NCBI GenBank assembly: GCA_000149265.1 | Contig: CH003264.1 | Span: forward strand, 1,689,598-1,753,597 | Length of the DNA stretch: 64,000 nucleotides | DNA from: Ciona savignyi | Taxonomy: Eukaryota; Chordata; Ascidiacea; Phlebobranchia; Cionidae | Direction: 5' to 3' | Shown: positions 1-18,906 of the stretch, in pieces | How the letters are laid out: the number at the start of each line of letters is the position of its first letter | How positions within the stretch are numbered: position 1 is the stretch's first letter | Notes under the pieces: model-generated | The model's input: the letters and a program-made list of their open reading frames with translations, nothing else | Told to the model about the DNA's origin: nothing | The model's database searches: none | Made by a program: the position numbers and the translations under genes

Positions 1-715
1 ATACACAATCGCACTTTAGAGATAAACAGTTTAAACACTAAGATTTTCTCGAAGACTGGTTTGGATTTCTGATCACATGGTAGGTATAACCGTTCTGCAA
101 AAAAGTTAAGATCGTTCCATATCGTTTAAAACTTTGAGAGTCACAAAATAAACTTTTTTTAGAAACTAAAACAATTTTTGCCTAAATTGATTTACACAAT
201 CTACGTTTTATTTTTTAACAGGTCCTCTTGCGTGTTTTCAACCAAAAAGTAAACTAAACAAAGTTTACACAACTCTTCGTTTTATAATGTGATATGAGTG
301 GTGATCGACACTTCCATACTAGCTATTCTGCCTGGTGCCGGTTACAATCAACAATTCTAACTCTTATGAATATCCAAGTACTAAATTTTTGTTTAGCGTT
401 TAAATACTTTAAATAGTCTTTATGAAAATGATAAGGTATGCTCGTTTTTATCTCAGGTACACGGGGCGTTAAAACAAAAAATCCGTCGGAAACGACAAAG
501 AAAGATTAATAATATGCTGTATGTGTTAAAGAATATTTGTTGGAGGTTATTTCAGGTCGCAACTCCGTTAGTTTCTTCTAAAAACTGCAGTTTGATTAAA
601 ATCCGACGGTTTGTTTACAATATAGTTATCACTGTGGTTATTACATGAACGAATGTAAATGTGGTGAAGAAGTATATTTCTAAGTATACTCTCATAGATT
701 CTAAGAGCGGGAAAC
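1..715. other. upstream non-coding region
   Basis: AT-rich sequence with only short open frames and no recognisable protein or RNA gene. The last 100 bases lead into the TATA-like element of the small peptide gene that starts at 776. Nothing else is supported here. Confidence 0.5.
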
Positions 716-721
716 CGCCAG

Positions 722-729
722 TTATAAAA
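722..729 (+). promoter_or_regulatory. TATA box of the His/Arg-rich peptide gene
   Basis: A TTATAAAA-type element lies 54 bases before the start codon at 776. With normal TATA spacing, transcription would start near 750-755 and leave a leader of about 25 bases. This is inference from position and sequence; no transcript was seen. Confidence 0.5.
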
Positions 730-775
730 GCAAGCCAATGTAAGGGAAAATATAGCAGATTTCAGCAAGCACAAA

Positions 776-1159
776 ATGGATCGCAAACTACTTCTCGTCC
801 TCTTCTTTGCCCTTTTGGTCTTAATCGACCAGATCAGCGCGAAGTGTCATCCTCATCATGCTAGACGCAGACGTCGTCGTCACCATCATCATCACCACCG
901 TCGTCGTCATCACCATTGCCCGCATAGAAAAATCGTTGGCTACGATGAAGAAGAAGAAAGGTAAGAACAATTAATTTAGGACTTAAAATCACAAAAATAC
1001 GACTTAAATTAATCGATGCATTTTTTCTTCAGTCAAGATTATGAAGACAACGAGGCAAATGGTAAACTATAAATATGATTAACCTGAAATGTGCTAGGTA
1101 TTTCTAATTTTTTAATTAATACAGACGACGCTGTCGAAGATATGGAAGCAGAAGAATAG
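776..1159 (+). CDS. secreted His/Arg-rich cationic peptide precursor with acidic tail
   Basis: Three exons (776-960, 1033-1061, 1125-1159) join in frame across GT-AG introns to give 82 residues. Residues 1-22 form a signal peptide with a long Leu/Phe/Val core ending in ISA. Residues 23-52 hold 13 His and 10 Arg in runs (R30-35, H36-41, R42-44, H45-47), with Cys24 and Cys48 placed to form one disulfide around the block. Residues 57-82 are acidic, 16 of 26 being Asp or Glu. Signal, cationic core and anionic tail is the layout I recall for haemocyte antimicrobial peptide precursors of Ciona, and the acidic part may mask the core until cleavage. His-rich metal binding is an alternative. Mixed CGT/CGC/AGA and CAT/CAC codons argue against simple triplet expansion. 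I do not recognise a named orthologue; the gene structure is well supported, the function is inferred. Confidence 0.7.
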
Positions 1160-1400
1160 ATTAACTGGTAATCTTTGATATTGTGTAAATAAGTTTTGCC
1201 GGTTGTGACGTGACACCTTGGCAGCACAAGTCCACTTGGAGCTTTTATAGTGATGCCAACTGGTTTGCGCGATCAATTCCCTTACAACATTTAAAAAGTT
1301 CCAGTTACAAGCCAAACTTGTTTTATTTTTTAGGTCCGATTTCTGCACCAAGTTGTACGAATAAATCATTTATTTGGAAATGCCAACCTGCATAAAAATT

Positions 1401-1406
1401 AATAAA
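1401..1406 (+). terminator. poly(A) signal AATAAA
   Basis: A canonical AATAAA about 240 bases after the stop codon of the His/Arg-rich peptide gene. Use as the cleavage signal is inferred. Confidence 0.5.
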
Positions 1407-1647
1407 CAACATATCAGAAATATTTTGTTATTTTATGCTCTGTAGTTTGCACTAGGACATGTTTGTGGGAAAAGTGTTTAGGTAAAAATGTTTTTTGGGC
1501 CGCTTGTGCTAAGATATTAGGAATGTTAAGACATGCCAACTAAGCAAGCCTAGTTACACCCATTACCACAGTATACAGCTTTATCGCCACCTGGCGGACT
1601 ATAAAACATTGTTATTTTGGCATTATACTTTCCATAACACAGAAGCC

Positions 1648-1958
1648 GGTCTTCCGATAACCCAGCACCCTACCGTTTAGCTCGGTGAGTTATAAGACGA
1701 AGGGTTGCAGGTTCTAAACTGATCGCTAGCAAGACGGTTTTGTCCTTGGGCAACGCGTTTAACGGTCATTGCCTGAATATACTGGAATGATAGGTTATAC
1801 CATATTGGAGGAACGTCTTAATCGTACACAATACACTGCAATAGCTCTGGTAACCCGACGGTGGGCGTGTGGTGATCTGACGATTGCCCGTGTGTTAACC
1901 CCCTTGGTTTTCCCATTAACGGGGATAAACATGAAAATATTATCCTATCCCTATGTGT
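1648..1958 (+). repeat. tRNA-derived SINE (Cics-like), diverged copy
   Basis: Shares the conserved order of the window-wide family: a tRNA-like head with B-box resemblance (GGTTGCAGGTTCTAAACT), a middle part on one-letter repeats of TGTCCTTGGGCAA and CACTGCAATAGCTC, then CCCATTAACGGGGATAAACATG and a TATCCTATCC tail. Better copies are at 24236, 30466 and 46330. Confidence 0.8.
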
Positions 1959-1999
1959 TATTATTACACCTTCTTAACAAACTACTACTACAGTCCGAT

Positions 2000-2905
2000 T
2001 AAATTATACATCTGAATGTTCAAAAAACATTGCGTTGAACAGATCTGTAAAGATTGACACGAATCGCCTTTTTTCACCGTTTTGGTCGAAGCGGGAATTT
2101 TAGTCTACTTGTACACAGTATGACACTTACAAAACACTATACAAACAGCAGGAACATATTATGAGTACAGCATGCTTTCTTTCAAACCTTGGACAAAACG
2201 AATGAAAAAAAAATATATAACCACGTGCCGCCGTTTCCAATAAAACAAATACCAGAAGATAAACATATCATGAATCACACAAAACTAGTTGTGCAGGTAA
2301 AGCTATTATGAAGTTCAACCACTATGTTGATTTCTGTATTGTAATAAACAACTGTACTGTCGGTGGGAGAGTTCTATTTATTCTAATTTATGGATGCAGA
2401 AACGATTTACCAATCCAAACTTGATGAGCCTATCTATATTTTCTAAATAAGGTGTTCGAATTATGAATTTAATATTTGAATAAATTTTCGGTGGTAACGT
2501 ATGGTTTGTCTCTTTCTCCGTTTATTTTATTCTCCTACAACTTTTCTTACATTATATGGTAAACAATCCTCAACAGTTTCGAAATATCCACTTTTAAAGA
2601 ATAATCCGAGTCGAACACTTGCAAAACAGCAGTCGTGCTTTTATTCTTGGGCCTCTCGGGAATTTCCCTGGCGCGATATACCTAGAATTTGCCACTGCTG
2701 TAGATCCAAACCGCATTAGCTAACACTACCAGAACAATTACGCTATTGGACATTTTCTTTCCATTTATATAAATTGTAAATGTGACTGACAACTATTTTT
2801 AGTGGAATTTAATAAAATGGGGATTTCCCGAAAATGGTTAAAGGTAGATTTAAAGCATACCCACCTTTTTTGTTCGTGTTTAAATTCAATATTTATTTAT
2901 ATAAG
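2000..2905. other. non-coding spacer with one diverged repeat fragment
   Basis: No gene seen. About 2640-2710 resembles 44320-44395 (shared TTATTCTTGGG, TTTCCCTGGC and ATTTGCCACT in the same order), so it is probably an old interspersed repeat. Confidence 0.4.
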
Positions 2906-2908
2906 TTA

Positions 2909-3178
2909 GGGTGCATCTAAATACTACAGAATCACCTGGTGCGCTCGGAACGCTTGGAGCGCTTGGATCGCTTGGAGCGCTTGGAGGGCTTAGATTGGTA
3001 TGGAAAGTAATTCTAACCCTGTCCCAAACACTAATCTCAACCCCAGAACTAACTTTAACCCCAACCCATAGATTAATATCATAATCTTTATTTTAGTAGG
3101 CTTTTATAATTACGAAGTATAGTAAGCGGTTTAAGCGATCGATGCGGTCCAAGCGATCCTGTAGTATTATGGGTCCCA
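2909..3178. mobile_element. foldback/MITE-like element with GCGCTTGGA minisatellite
   Basis: The ends are imperfect inverted repeats: ATACTACAG-A-ATC on the left and GATCCTGTAGTATTATGGG on the right. The left arm continues into a run of 9-base GCGCTTGGA-like units (about 2938-2990), mirrored by TCCAAGCGATC on the right. The interior has a CTAACCC-like stretch also found in the foldback element near 47.4 kb. No transposase; target duplication not clear. Confidence 0.5.
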
Positions 3179-3244
3179 TTTGGAAAAATGGGACACATAC
3201 TGTTTTTGTCCGTTTTTTTTCTTTCTTTTTTTTTTTTCTTTTTT

Positions 3245-5310
3245 TTTCGTCAAACGCTTGACAGGCATGGCTTGTGGCAACGACATCTACCAGAAAGAAT
3301 AATGAAATCGCAATGAAATTTGGTCATTGGTTAGACCACATGGTCTAGATATGCAGAAACCAAAATTTTGGGTAATATAATCAGGGGAATTCCCCTGGGA
3401 GGTGAAAAAACAAAACGGTATTTTTTTTCAAAATTTTTAGCTTTTTTGGGCATAGCGCATGAACGGCTGCTCCAATTTTGATCAGATTTGGTAAAATAAG
3501 TAGCGTGTTAGCCACTGCGTTACCAATTAGAAGAACCAAAATATTAACCTAAGGAAATACCCTAAATATGAAGATATGTTTCTAAATCAAGATTGTGACA
3601 GGCATGGATTGTGGCTCCGACATCTACCAGAAAGGATAACGGAATCGTAATGAAACTTTGTCATTTGTTAGAACACATGGTCTAGATGAGCAGAAACCAA
3701 AATTTTGGGTAATATAGCTAGGGGAATTCCCCTGGGGGGTGAAAAACCAAAACGGTATTTTTTTCAAAAAATTTAGCTTTTTTGGGCATAGCGCTTGAAC
3801 GGCTGCTCCAATTTTAATCAGATTTGGTGGAATGTAAGTAATTAGTCACTTATTTGACATCTAAAGAAAATAAAAAAATTATTTAGGAAAATACCCCCAA
3901 AAATAGGTTTTTGTTCTCAAATCATGATTGTGACAAGCATGCCATTTCACCTCGACATTTACCAAAAGGAGTAATGAAATCGCAAATAAAATTTTCCATT
4001 TGTTAGACAACATGGTCGAGATGTGTAGAAATCAAAATTGGTGGGTGATAAATTTAGGGAAATTTCCCTGAGACCTTAAAAACCAAAACGGTATTTTTTT
4101 CTTAAAAAAATAGCTTTTTACGGGATAGCGCTTAAACAGATTCTCCAATTTTAATCAGATTTGGTAGAATGTAAGTGCATTAGTCACTGATTTAACACTT
4201 AAAACAAATAAAAAAGATTACCTAATGAAATACCCTAAAAAATAAGATTTTTACCTCAAATCATGATAGCAACATATGCATGGCATCGCGCCCCGACATC
4301 TACCTTAAAGAGTAATTGGACCATCGCAATAAAAATTTGACATTTGTAAGAGAACATGGTCTAAATATGCAGAAACTATACTTTTGGGTAATAATTCCAG
4401 GGGAATTCCCCTGAGACGTAAAAAACCAAAACGTTTTTCTAATAAATTATCGTTTTGGGGCATAGCGCTTGAACGGCTGCTCTAATTTTGATCAGATTTG
4501 GTGAAATGTTGGACCATTAAACACTCTGAGTCAATTTATTAAAAGAAAGAAAGCATTTACTTAGGGTAATTCCCTACGACGAAAATACGATCTTGGTAAT
4601 TCCCTACGACGAAAATACGATATTCCCTAAAAACGAAAATACGATCTTGAATTATGACTGTGACAGACATGCCATATCGCACTGACATATATATCCAACA
4701 AGGAGTCGACAAATCGGAATAAAACTCCGATTCACATGACCCACATTGTAAAACAGAAAATTATCTACTAAACCCAGGGGAATTCCCAAAAACCATGAAA
4801 TCGGGGTATTTTGAAAATTTAGCTATATTTTACCACCACGTTTGAAAAGAAGCTTTAATTTAAAACAGTTGTGGTGAAACCTTCGTGAATCTAACACGAT
4901 TGTTATTTTTTTATCTACACATGGAGAAGAAGTTTGGTTTGATAACTATGGGACCCATGCGTTTTTGCTTGCAGAAACAAAAACTACATTCTCTGTGTAT
5001 AAAGTAATAAATGTGGTTAGGGACCCTGTAGCATGAATATATGGCATACATGTGTTTTACAAATAGTGGTGGTAAAACACGTGGTTGACACTCTCTAGTT
5101 TATAGAGGTACCGTAATTATTCCTTTCTAATCCGGAGATTTTGGCGATAACGACCAAAATACTAAAAAATTGGGTTTATGTTTACATTTTCCCCGATAGA
5201 GGAAAATCCCATTGTGTTTTTTGAAAAATTAAAGGTCGAGGCAAACTATGGGCATGCTAATTAGGTTTCCCAAAAGTTTCAACCTGATTGGATAACGCGT
5301 TCTTGTTCAT
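3245..5310 (+). repeat. tandem array of ~336-bp units (about five copies)
   Basis: Recurrent landmarks define units starting near 3260, 3597, 3932, 4269 and 4662: GACAGGCATGG, GACATCTACC, an AGGGGAATTCCCCT palindrome, CAAAACGGTATTTTTT, GGCATAGCGC and CAGATTTGGT. Spacings are 337, 335, 337 and about 393; the last is longer because a 30-base motif (GGTAATTCCCTACGACG) is repeated at 4564-4646. Units diverge steadily to the right. The tail at 5210-5310 is matched at 39870-39960, and an inverted single unit lies at 55880-56190. No coding capacity seen. Confidence 0.85.
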
Positions 5311-5779
5311 CAATTCGTTTTTAGAGTAGTTTTCCGCTTTCGTGGTGGCACTTTCTATTAAACCTATAAGTTGTCAATCGAGACAACATTGGAAAGTATT
5401 TATTCCACAGAGTTTGTCCGTCCTTGAAAACTTATGTTACAACTGCAATCAATGAATTAACATGATCAGAGTTATTTTTAAACATTTTGATTGATTTGTC
5501 TAGCTCGAGCATTACTTCCGGTTTGCTTTTCCCTTCGCAATATTACAAGCAAATAGTATATAAAACACCGTTTAGTAAAGGTAGATTTATCCAAAGCTTT
5601 ATTGTTATGCGTCGGACGTTAATATATAGCTTACCTAAGTTAATTCCTTTCTTAGTGCCACTCGTTAATCTGCGCGGTATGTGTACACTAGGACGACGGC
5701 AAATAAGTCAGTTGCAGTCTAGTACGAACAGCTTAAGTCAGAAGGTGAAATTGCATTGTTTTAACATCGAGACAGAATT

Positions 5780-7355
5780 ATGGCAGATACAGGTATTCCT
5801 GTAATAAAAGAACCACAATTTACAATGATAACTAAAGACATAGACGGATCAGAAGGTCCAGTGTTTGATACAAAAGGACGGTTTTACGCAGTCGCACCAA
5901 TGGAGGCTGCAGATGAAAACAGGTATGGACTTAGCTTAGAATGCTTCTCTTATACTGAATTTATTTGTATGTTTTCGGCAATGTAGATTTGTGCAGCGAC
6001 AGTATACTCTCATTCTTTAAGGCCATTAGCAGTTATAGCATCAAAATGTGTTGGCACTGTGTCTAAGTTGTAGGGCAAATACAATCCTTGTTTGTTGAGA
6101 AGTCTTTATACCAGCGATGTATATTTAAACCTACGAATTAACAACAAACTACGTGAATAAGATTGCCAAATAAAATGCACTAATGTGGTAATATATATAC
6201 AGAGAACCTGGCCAATTTACAGATGGTATTGCCGGGAAGTTGTATCAAGTGGATTTGGAAAGCGGTGTAAAACAAGTTGTTTGGACGCCACACTTTGACG
6301 GCTATGGTGGCAGACCAGCGGGCTGTCAATCTGATCACGAGGATAATATTTGGATTGCAGACATGAGACTCGGGCTGTTAAAATATAACGTTGAAGGAAA
6401 TTGTAAACAGGTATTAACTGTTAGCCACCTGTACACTCGAATGATTTCTTTTGGTCACCGGCCGTAAACAAATCGTCTGAAAAATCGTAAACTTAGGTAT
6501 AGACTATATATTGTTCGCGAAGATTTATTGGGTAACGTTAACATATAGCTTTTCCTCTCGAATGTTTTGACTTTTGTTTTTTAGTCATGTAAAACTTAAA
6601 TCCCAAAACTATTGTTCAAAAATTCAGTTTGGTAAAGTCGACACCGACGGGGATCCACTTAACGGCGGAAATGACTTGGTATTTGACAGAGATGGGAATT
6701 TGTGGTTTACTGGGCCCGGAAGTCCCATTGCACCAAGTCCGGAAGATCGAGAAACAATTTTTACGGTAGATGTTTTATACAACCTTTTCTGAAACTGATA
6801 CAAAGCATTAAAGGAGCCATCTGGACGAATATATTGCCTTCCCAAAGGCGGAGAAGTTCCCATTAAAGTGGACGATAATTTTATGTTCTGCAATGGTATT
6901 GCTGTATCAGGAAATATGTTGCTGGTGGCAGAGACAGTGAGGAACCAAATTATTGCCTATGACATCACAGGACCTGGGAAAGTGAAAAATCGTAGATTGT
7001 GGGCTAAGGTACCAAAACCAGGTACATTGAAATATTACAGAATATATTTTTATGATTATGACCTATTGGCTTTTTTATGTCTTAGCTGGGAATGGTGGGC
7101 CAGATGGAATGGATTTTGATGAAACAGGGCGACTCCTTGTGGCAAACTATGGATCATCGACACATTGAAGTTTATCCGCCAGGTGGAAGCCAAGAACCTA
7201 TCGTTCGATTGAAATGTCCATTCAAAACCCTCAGTAACCTTCACTTTGCTAGAAATTCGAACATTTGTTACGTCACAGAACATGACAATGGAGGGCTTTG
7301 GAAATTCGAATGGGATTGCAAAGGAGCACCGATGTATTGTGACACCAAACTGTAA
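5780..7355 (+). CDS. DFPase / SMP-30-like calcium-dependent lactonase/phosphotriesterase (apparent frameshift)
   Basis: Five exons (5780-5922, 6203-6410, 6628-6765, 6814-7021, 7086-7355) encode about 313 residues with close, full-length similarity to squid diisopropyl-fluorophosphatase, a six-bladed propeller enzyme. Expected calcium ligands are in place: Glu25 in GSEGPVFD, Asn-Asp in GGNDLVFD, Asn in CNGIAV and Asp in PDGMDFD. The catalytic-site His in YVTEHDN near the C-terminus is also present. The natural substrate of this family is not established. Exon phases balance up to exon 5, where one extra base near 7160, between the codons for GSS and HIEVY, ends the upstream frame at once. Protein similarity resumes in the next frame to the stop at 7355. 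Either an assembly or base-call error or an inactivated allele. The third intron is only 48 bases. Confidence 0.85.
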
Positions 7356-8134
7356 CGACTTTAAAAGCTGGAGCAAGTAATTTCCACACATGAAAATTAT
7401 AATTAAAAAATTCACATAACATTGCGTACTTCTTAATCACAGTGCAACAAATTGATTTGATGTAAACAAAATAATCTATTGAAAGCAATACTGTAAAAAA
7501 TAGTCCTTAACTTAATATTCAAGTTGATTATAAGCTGCCTGTACAGAATACAAATCCGTCTCGTGCGAAACAAATAGGCTGCATCGAACCCCCTATATCT
7601 ACAATGGAAAGTGACCTCACGAAAGGGAGCTGTCAAAATCCTGGATTAGGGTTTTACAACGAAAAAAATGCTTGAATCTTCAAACTAAATTCAAAGCGCT
7701 CCAAATATTTTCTTAAACATTTCGAGCTGGTATTCCAACGTTGGGAACTTTGTTTCCAACAAAGAGGTAGGAAATGCATAGTTAGCAACTGTATTTTACA
7801 AAGCTTTGCTTAGTTATTACAATAATTAGTAACCAAAGAAAACAAAAAGTTTGAATATTCTTGTAATAATTATTAATACAACGTGTAGAGTGCAATTCAT
7901 TGACATAAAGCAGCCCAGCCGTCATACAATACCAATGTTGCATAGCACAGCAATGGTCACAAAAACTGCTACATACTAAAAATTGATAATATATGATTAA
8001 ACTAGCAGAACACATGATCTTTATTCTACTGTTTTGGTTCGTCATTACCAAGTGACCCATCGAAAGTACTGCACATAATTACCGAGTATAACCAGCACTG
8101 AGTATATTTCATTACATTTGATTTCAATTACAAA
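7356..8134. other. intergenic region, no gene seen
   Basis: Convergent spacer between the DFPase-like gene (+) and AGPS (-). Only short spurious frames are present. Confidence 0.4.
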
Positions 8135-16524
<8,390 letters not shown>

Positions 16525-16884
16525 GATTTAATACATTCAAAATTAATCCAAATTATTCCTATATAAAAAAAATAAGTAGTAGCACACAGTAATTGCAGAC
16601 ATACATCTACATGTGTTCTGCCGATCATTATTAAACAACAGTATTGGGTATTTCCTGTTAATTTGATCCTTCCTAAATTGACAGGCTTACTGGCAAATAA
16701 GTTGCAACTGTGGCTTATAGAATATGTTAATCACATAATCGCATGGAAAAACCCAAGTATTACAAAGCATAGTTATGCGTAATATAATAATAACATGCTG
16801 TAAAAAAAAATAATAATAAATCAGTTTTTATTTTAGCAATACCTAAAAAAGTCTTAAACAATAACAGTATCAAAAATGAATTTA

Positions 16885-17811
16885 TTATTGATGTCCCTCA
16901 TAGGACAAAATAGAACCAAAGCGAAAATGTTGAATAACAGGGAACTTGTGTAACATTTCAGCTTTATACATCTTAATAAGTCCAGAATTAACTTTCCCCC
17001 AGTGTGGAACACCACTTATTCCCCATAATGTATTTGAATGCTCAGCAAATGGCCCACTTTTAACTTTGTTAATATGTTTAATACATTCTAGGAACATATA
17101 GTCATTATGGTGTTTATTCACAATCAGTGGGTCTACAAAATCTTTTGGCGTTATGTTGGGGTGCATGTAGAGCTGGGATGAGCCCCAAATAAATGATATA
17201 AACTGGTAATCATCCAAACCCCAAACACCTTGACTTCCAGCAGGTTCCATCCGATAAATTTGCTGCAACTTCCGTGCTAATGAAAGGTAAGTAACAAACA
17301 CTTTTGTGACAAGTGACACTTGGTCTTCAACTGAAAACAGACGAAGTTTATACAAACAACATAAAAATGCGGCAAACGATGCTTCATGGCCAGTGCCATA
17401 ATCGATCCGAGTTTGATTACCAAAACTATTAACAAGGTAATCAGAGACTTCTTCTGCAGCATGCTGTAAATTCTCTGGTAATATGTCCGAAATCATTTTG
17501 ACAGCATTTTCCTTTACTTTGTCCAACCACACTCGAAATGCTTTGTTGCCAAACCGCTGAGGTTGTTCAACGGCCGGACACTCATCAACCCATGTCGACA
17601 ATGTGTCCAACATGTTCAAAATGCTATCCGTGGTTTTGGAAACTTGACACATAGAGCTTATAGCTTTGCCCTTAACGGCGTTGTTTAACAAGGTAATAAA
17701 GCCAACAAAATCATTGTATGCCATCGACTTCATCCACGTTTTCATGTCATTTTCAGTTTTAACGCGCGTTTCCGGTTTAACAAATCTATGCGACGCAAAT
17801 AAATCATCCAT
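16885..17811 (-). CDS. PTPA: serine/threonine-protein phosphatase 2A activator (PTPA)
   Basis: Single-exon gene of 308 residues. PTPA is a peptidyl-prolyl isomerase-type chaperone that binds PP2A A-C dimers, supports metal loading and reactivates the phosphatase. The all-helical PTPA signature is present throughout, including YGTGHEASFAAFL, GVWGLDDYQFISFIWGSSQL and NTLWGISGVPHWGKVNSGL, which line the ATP and substrate pocket in known structures. The frame is open upstream of 17811, but the first ATG there (MDDLFASHRF) gives the length and N-terminus usual for the family; the earlier in-frame codon at 17892 is TTG. The human gene has many introns, so complete loss of introns is notable. It lies head to head with ITFG1. 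Confidence 0.93.
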   Translation of the reverse strand: MDDLFASHRFVKPETRVKTENDMKTWMKSMAYNDFVGFITLLNNAVKGKAISSMCQVSKTTDSILNMLDTLSTWVDECPAVEQPQRFGNKAFRVWLDKVKENAVKMISDILPENLQHAAEEVSDYLVNSFGNQTRIDYGTGHEASFAAFLCCLYKLRLFSVEDQVSLVTKVFVTYLSLARKLQQIYRMEPAGSQGVWGLDDYQFISFIWGSSQLYMHPNITPKDFVDPLIVNKHHNDYMFLECIKHINKVKSGPFAEHSNTLWGISGVPHWGKVNSGLIKMYKAEMLHKFPVIQHFRFGSILSYEGHQ

Positions 17812-17994
17812 GGTTACACTTATTACACCAACAATTGCCAGAAAAAAATCGAAAATCTCTAAACCAATGGTGTTTCCGTAATAACGGGACAAAGGTTAAT
17901 CATCTATTTAACACGCAGACTAAGGTGGATTATAACACTTTCTGCATGGATATTTTTTGACACAAATTGTATTATCTTTCACCCGAGTCGCATT

Positions 17995-18112
17995 ATCTGC
18001 ACACTTATACCTACGATAGGGGAGGATAAACGGTTCTTTTCCCGTTCGTTGATGGGAAACCGCAAGAGGCGTTATCATACACACAATGGTCAGACTGGCC
18101 CTACCCATTGAC
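17995..18112 (-). repeat. SINE tail fragment
   Basis: GGATAAACGG...CCCGTTCGTTGATGGGAAACC, then GGCGTTATCA and ACAATGGTCAGAC, match the reversed 3' half of the SINE. A short frame across it (17920-18114) is therefore not a gene. Confidence 0.6.
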
Positions 18113-18890
18113 AAATTATTATTGTTATTATGTGTGTTATATGTATATCAGAAGCCTACAATTATATTTTATTACATTTTTTGTTATTTGCTAAACGATG
18201 GTTTCCCACATTCTTTCGGCTGCATGCAAACTGCCGACAATCTAACCTAATTATATAAGCTTCCGCTTCCTAAGCCCCACACAGGCTTACACCTTCCTAT
18301 AGCTTAACCTGACAGGCTCCTTTAAAAGGTCCTAGACAAGCGTAGAGTGAGTCCTCGTATTTTTCTGGCTCTTTTGTACATTTTGCATGCAAAAGTAGTC
18401 TTATGAAACTAATAACATTATTTGTTTAACTCTTTCGTTTTTTAAGAACATATTATTAAAATGCCTATACCCTGTTTATATTGTTTAAACAAGCAATATT
18501 TTCATTGAAGTTTATTTTGACTGACTAATATTTCAGTTTCCTTTTTTTTTTCAAACCAAAACAAGTATTTTGTTCATGTGGGACGCTTTGAGTTGATGTG
18601 GCTGAGACCATTAGGAATATCGAATAATAAATGACTTTTAGTCGGAACGGTTTTAAAAAAGATCGGGGGCATATATACCTTACCTTTTTATATAGTACTG
18701 GCGTACTATATATTTTTCAATTTTTCAAATAAATATTATATATATATTTAATATTCTTGTTTCGAAAGGTGAAAAAAACATTACCTGTATTCACGTGCCT
18801 CCATTTATACATTTCATTTAGGGATTTCCCCGCATCTGGAATAATTATTATATTTTAAATTATTTTTTGGATGTTTTGAATGTGAACTTT
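18113..18890. other. PTPA-ITFG1 divergent intergenic region
   Basis: AT-rich, with poly-T and TA-rich tracts (about 18680-18760). It should hold both promoters, but I can name no confident element. Confidence 0.35.
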
Positions 18891-18906
18891 CTTTTTGATT
18901 AATGCG

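Noticed and set aside
3200..4900. Regular spaced repeats resembling a CRISPR array
   Set aside because: Units are 336 bp and contiguous without unique spacers, and the DNA is animal.
5607..5804. In-frame ATG with a basic, hydrophobic N-terminus that might add a mitochondrial signal to the DFPase-like protein
   Set aside because: It is in a different frame from the DFPase start at 5780 and no splice site joins them.
17920..18114. Small Cys-containing frame next to PTPA
   Set aside because: Much of it is a reversed SINE tail, and there is no signal peptide or similarity.
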